NCBI GenBank assembly: GCA_017998735.1
Contig: JAGOCN010000102.1
Coordinates: 1-6,515 of the forward strand
From: Giesbergeria sp.
GTDB lineage: Bacteria > Pseudomonadota > Gammaproteobacteria > Burkholderiales > Burkholderiaceae_C
Direction of reading: 5' to 3'
DNA length: 6,515 nucleotides
Shown piece by piece: positions 5,644 to 6,515 of the stretch; the stretch's first letter is position 1, and every line of letters begins with the position of its first letter. The notes below the pieces were generated by a model. The model did no database searches. It was not told where the DNA came from and saw only the letters and a list, made by a program, of their open reading frames with translations. A program made the position numbers and the translations under genes.

Positions 5644-6480
5644 ATGCCAGCGGTTTGGCGCACATCGCGTTTCCATCTGAACCTTGAACGCACTTTGGTG
5701 ATGGGCATCGTCAATGCCACACCCGACTCTTTTTCCGACAACGGTCGCCATGCGACTGCCACGGCTGCCTTGCGCCATTGCGAGCAATTGCTCAAGGACG
5801 GCGCGGACATTCTGGACATTGGCGGGGAGTCCACCCGCCCGGGCAGCACGGCGGTGGCACTTGAAGAAGAACTGGACCGGGTTCTGCCTGTCTTGCGTGC
5901 GGCAGTGCAGCTGGGGGTTCCTGTGTCGATTGACACCTACAAGCCCCAGGTGATGCAGGCAGCACTGGACGCAGGGGCCGACATCGTCAATGACATCTGG
6001 GCCTTGCGGCAGGTGGGGGCCAGGCAAGTGGTGGCCAGCCATCCGGCGTGCGGCGTCTGCCTCATGCACATGCAGGGCCAGCCTGCGAGCATGCAGTTGC
6101 AACCCCTGCAAGGCGATGCAGTGCCGCAGGTGCTCTCTTTTTTGAAGCATTCGGCGCAGGCACTGCATGCGCTGGGGGTTGAAAAGAACCGCATCGTGCT
6201 CGACCCCGGCATCGGCTTTGGCAAGACGGTACAGCAGAACTTTGCCTTGCTGGCACGCCAGTCGGAGCTGCTGGAGCTGGGCTACCCGCTCCTGGCAGGG
6301 TGGTCGCGCAAATCTTCACTGGGGGCCGTCACCGGGCTGGAAGCACCAGCGCGCATGGTGCCCAGCGTGGCGGCTGCAGTGCTGGCAGCAGAGCATGGCG
6401 CAAGCATCGTGCGGGTGCACGACGTGCGTGAAACCGTGCATGCCCTGGCGGTCTGGCAGGCCATGCATTGCCAAAAATGA
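5644..6480 (+). CDS. folP: Dihydropteroate synthase
   Basis: FolP condenses 6-hydroxymethyl-7,8-dihydropterin diphosphate with p-aminobenzoate to make 7,8-dihydropteroate in folate synthesis; it is the sulfonamide target. The protein has 278 residues, the normal size for the TIM-barrel enzyme. Motifs in order: MGIVNATPDSFSDNG (20-34, loop 1), ILDIGGESTRPGS (56-68, loop 2), VSIDTYKP (94-101), VNDI (115-118), LMHMQG (140-145), IVLDPGIGFGKT (184-195), LLAGWSRKSSLG (216-227) and IVRVHDVRETV (255-265). Pterin contacts N116, D187, K223 and R257 are present. F30 and P66, equivalent to E. coli F28 and P64 where sulfonamide-resistance changes occur, are unchanged, so the sequence looks like a native chromosomal enzyme. 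Loop 1 reads NATPDSFSDNG where E. coli has NVTPDSFSDGG. The start is supported by AAGGA six bases ahead. In many proteobacteria folP lies between ftsH and glmM. Confidence 0.97.
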   Translation: MPAVWRTSRFHLNLERTLVMGIVNATPDSFSDNGRHATATAALRHCEQLLKDGADILDIGGESTRPGSTAVALEEELDRVLPVLRAAVQLGVPVSIDTYKPQVMQAALDAGADIVNDIWALRQVGARQVVASHPACGVCLMHMQGQPASMQLQPLQGDAVPQVLSFLKHSAQALHALGVEKNRIVLDPGIGFGKTVQQNFALLARQSELLELGYPLLAGWSRKSSLGAVTGLEAPARMVPSVAAAVLAAEHGASIVRVHDVRETVHALAVWQAMHCQK

Positions 6481-6515
6481 AGGGGGCTTCTGGCTTTGTC
6501 TGGTTTGTTATAGGT

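Noticed and set aside
5383..6168. Minus-strand open frame spanning the ftsH end and most of folP
   Set aside because: It runs through an intrinsic terminator and is antisense to conserved folP motifs; no domain visible.
6481..6515. Start of glmM after folP
   Set aside because: glmM often follows folP, but these 35 bases contain no ribosome binding site plus start codon leading into a recognisable GlmM N-terminus, so it is not annotated.
1..6515. A new defence, mobile or regulatory system in the window
   Set aside because: Apart from the uncharacterised DUF4149 protein and glycosyltransferase, every gene is a known housekeeping family in an order I recognise; there are no integrase, transposase, toxin, CRISPR or attachment-site signals.

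Overview
The window is ordinary chromosome from a GC-rich betaproteobacterium, most likely of the family Comamonadaceae (Acidovorax or a relative). This rests on the protein sequences, on the gene order greA - DUF4149 gene - yhbY / rlmE - ftsH - folP, which I know from betaproteobacteria, and on an intergenic segment resembling a dispersed repeat I associate with this family. The placement is from memory, not from a search.

Layout. Bases 1-47 hold a strong intrinsic terminator for a gene lying to the left, outside the window. greA (transcript cleavage factor) follows at 142-618. A gap of about 320 bases (619-942) has no gene; it carries the repeat-like hairpin element and a few small inverted repeats. 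A four-helix DUF4149 membrane protein follows (943-1443, probable TTG start). It converges, with only 30 bases between, on a leftward pair: a GT-A-type glycosyltransferase of unknown substrate (1474-2232, minus) and, upstream of it, yhbY (2244-2720, minus), a CRM-domain ribosome-assembly protein. Only 32 bases away, rlmE (23S rRNA 2'-O-methyltransferase, 2753-3421) is transcribed rightward. Then come ftsH (membrane AAA+ zinc protease, 3588-5507, TTG start), an intrinsic terminator (5558-5588) and folP (dihydropteroate synthase, 5644-6480). The last 35 bases hold nothing I can identify; glmM is often the next gene in related genomes.

How the genes relate. yhbY and rlmE both act on the 50S ribosomal subunit and share a very short divergent promoter region. 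rlmE and ftsH are neighbours in many proteobacteria and both are heat-shock genes in E. coli; a CTTGAAA element upstream of ftsH here fits that. folP belongs to folate synthesis and is separated from ftsH by a terminator. The glycosyltransferase is the piece I cannot connect to the rest.

I found no mobile element, CRISPR array, RNA gene, broken gene or new defence-type system. The observations most worth following are the glycosyltransferase insertion, an ATA-before-Ala codon bias in ftsH, the divergent yhbY/rlmE promoter with a possibly leaderless yhbY mRNA, and the repeat-like intergenic element.
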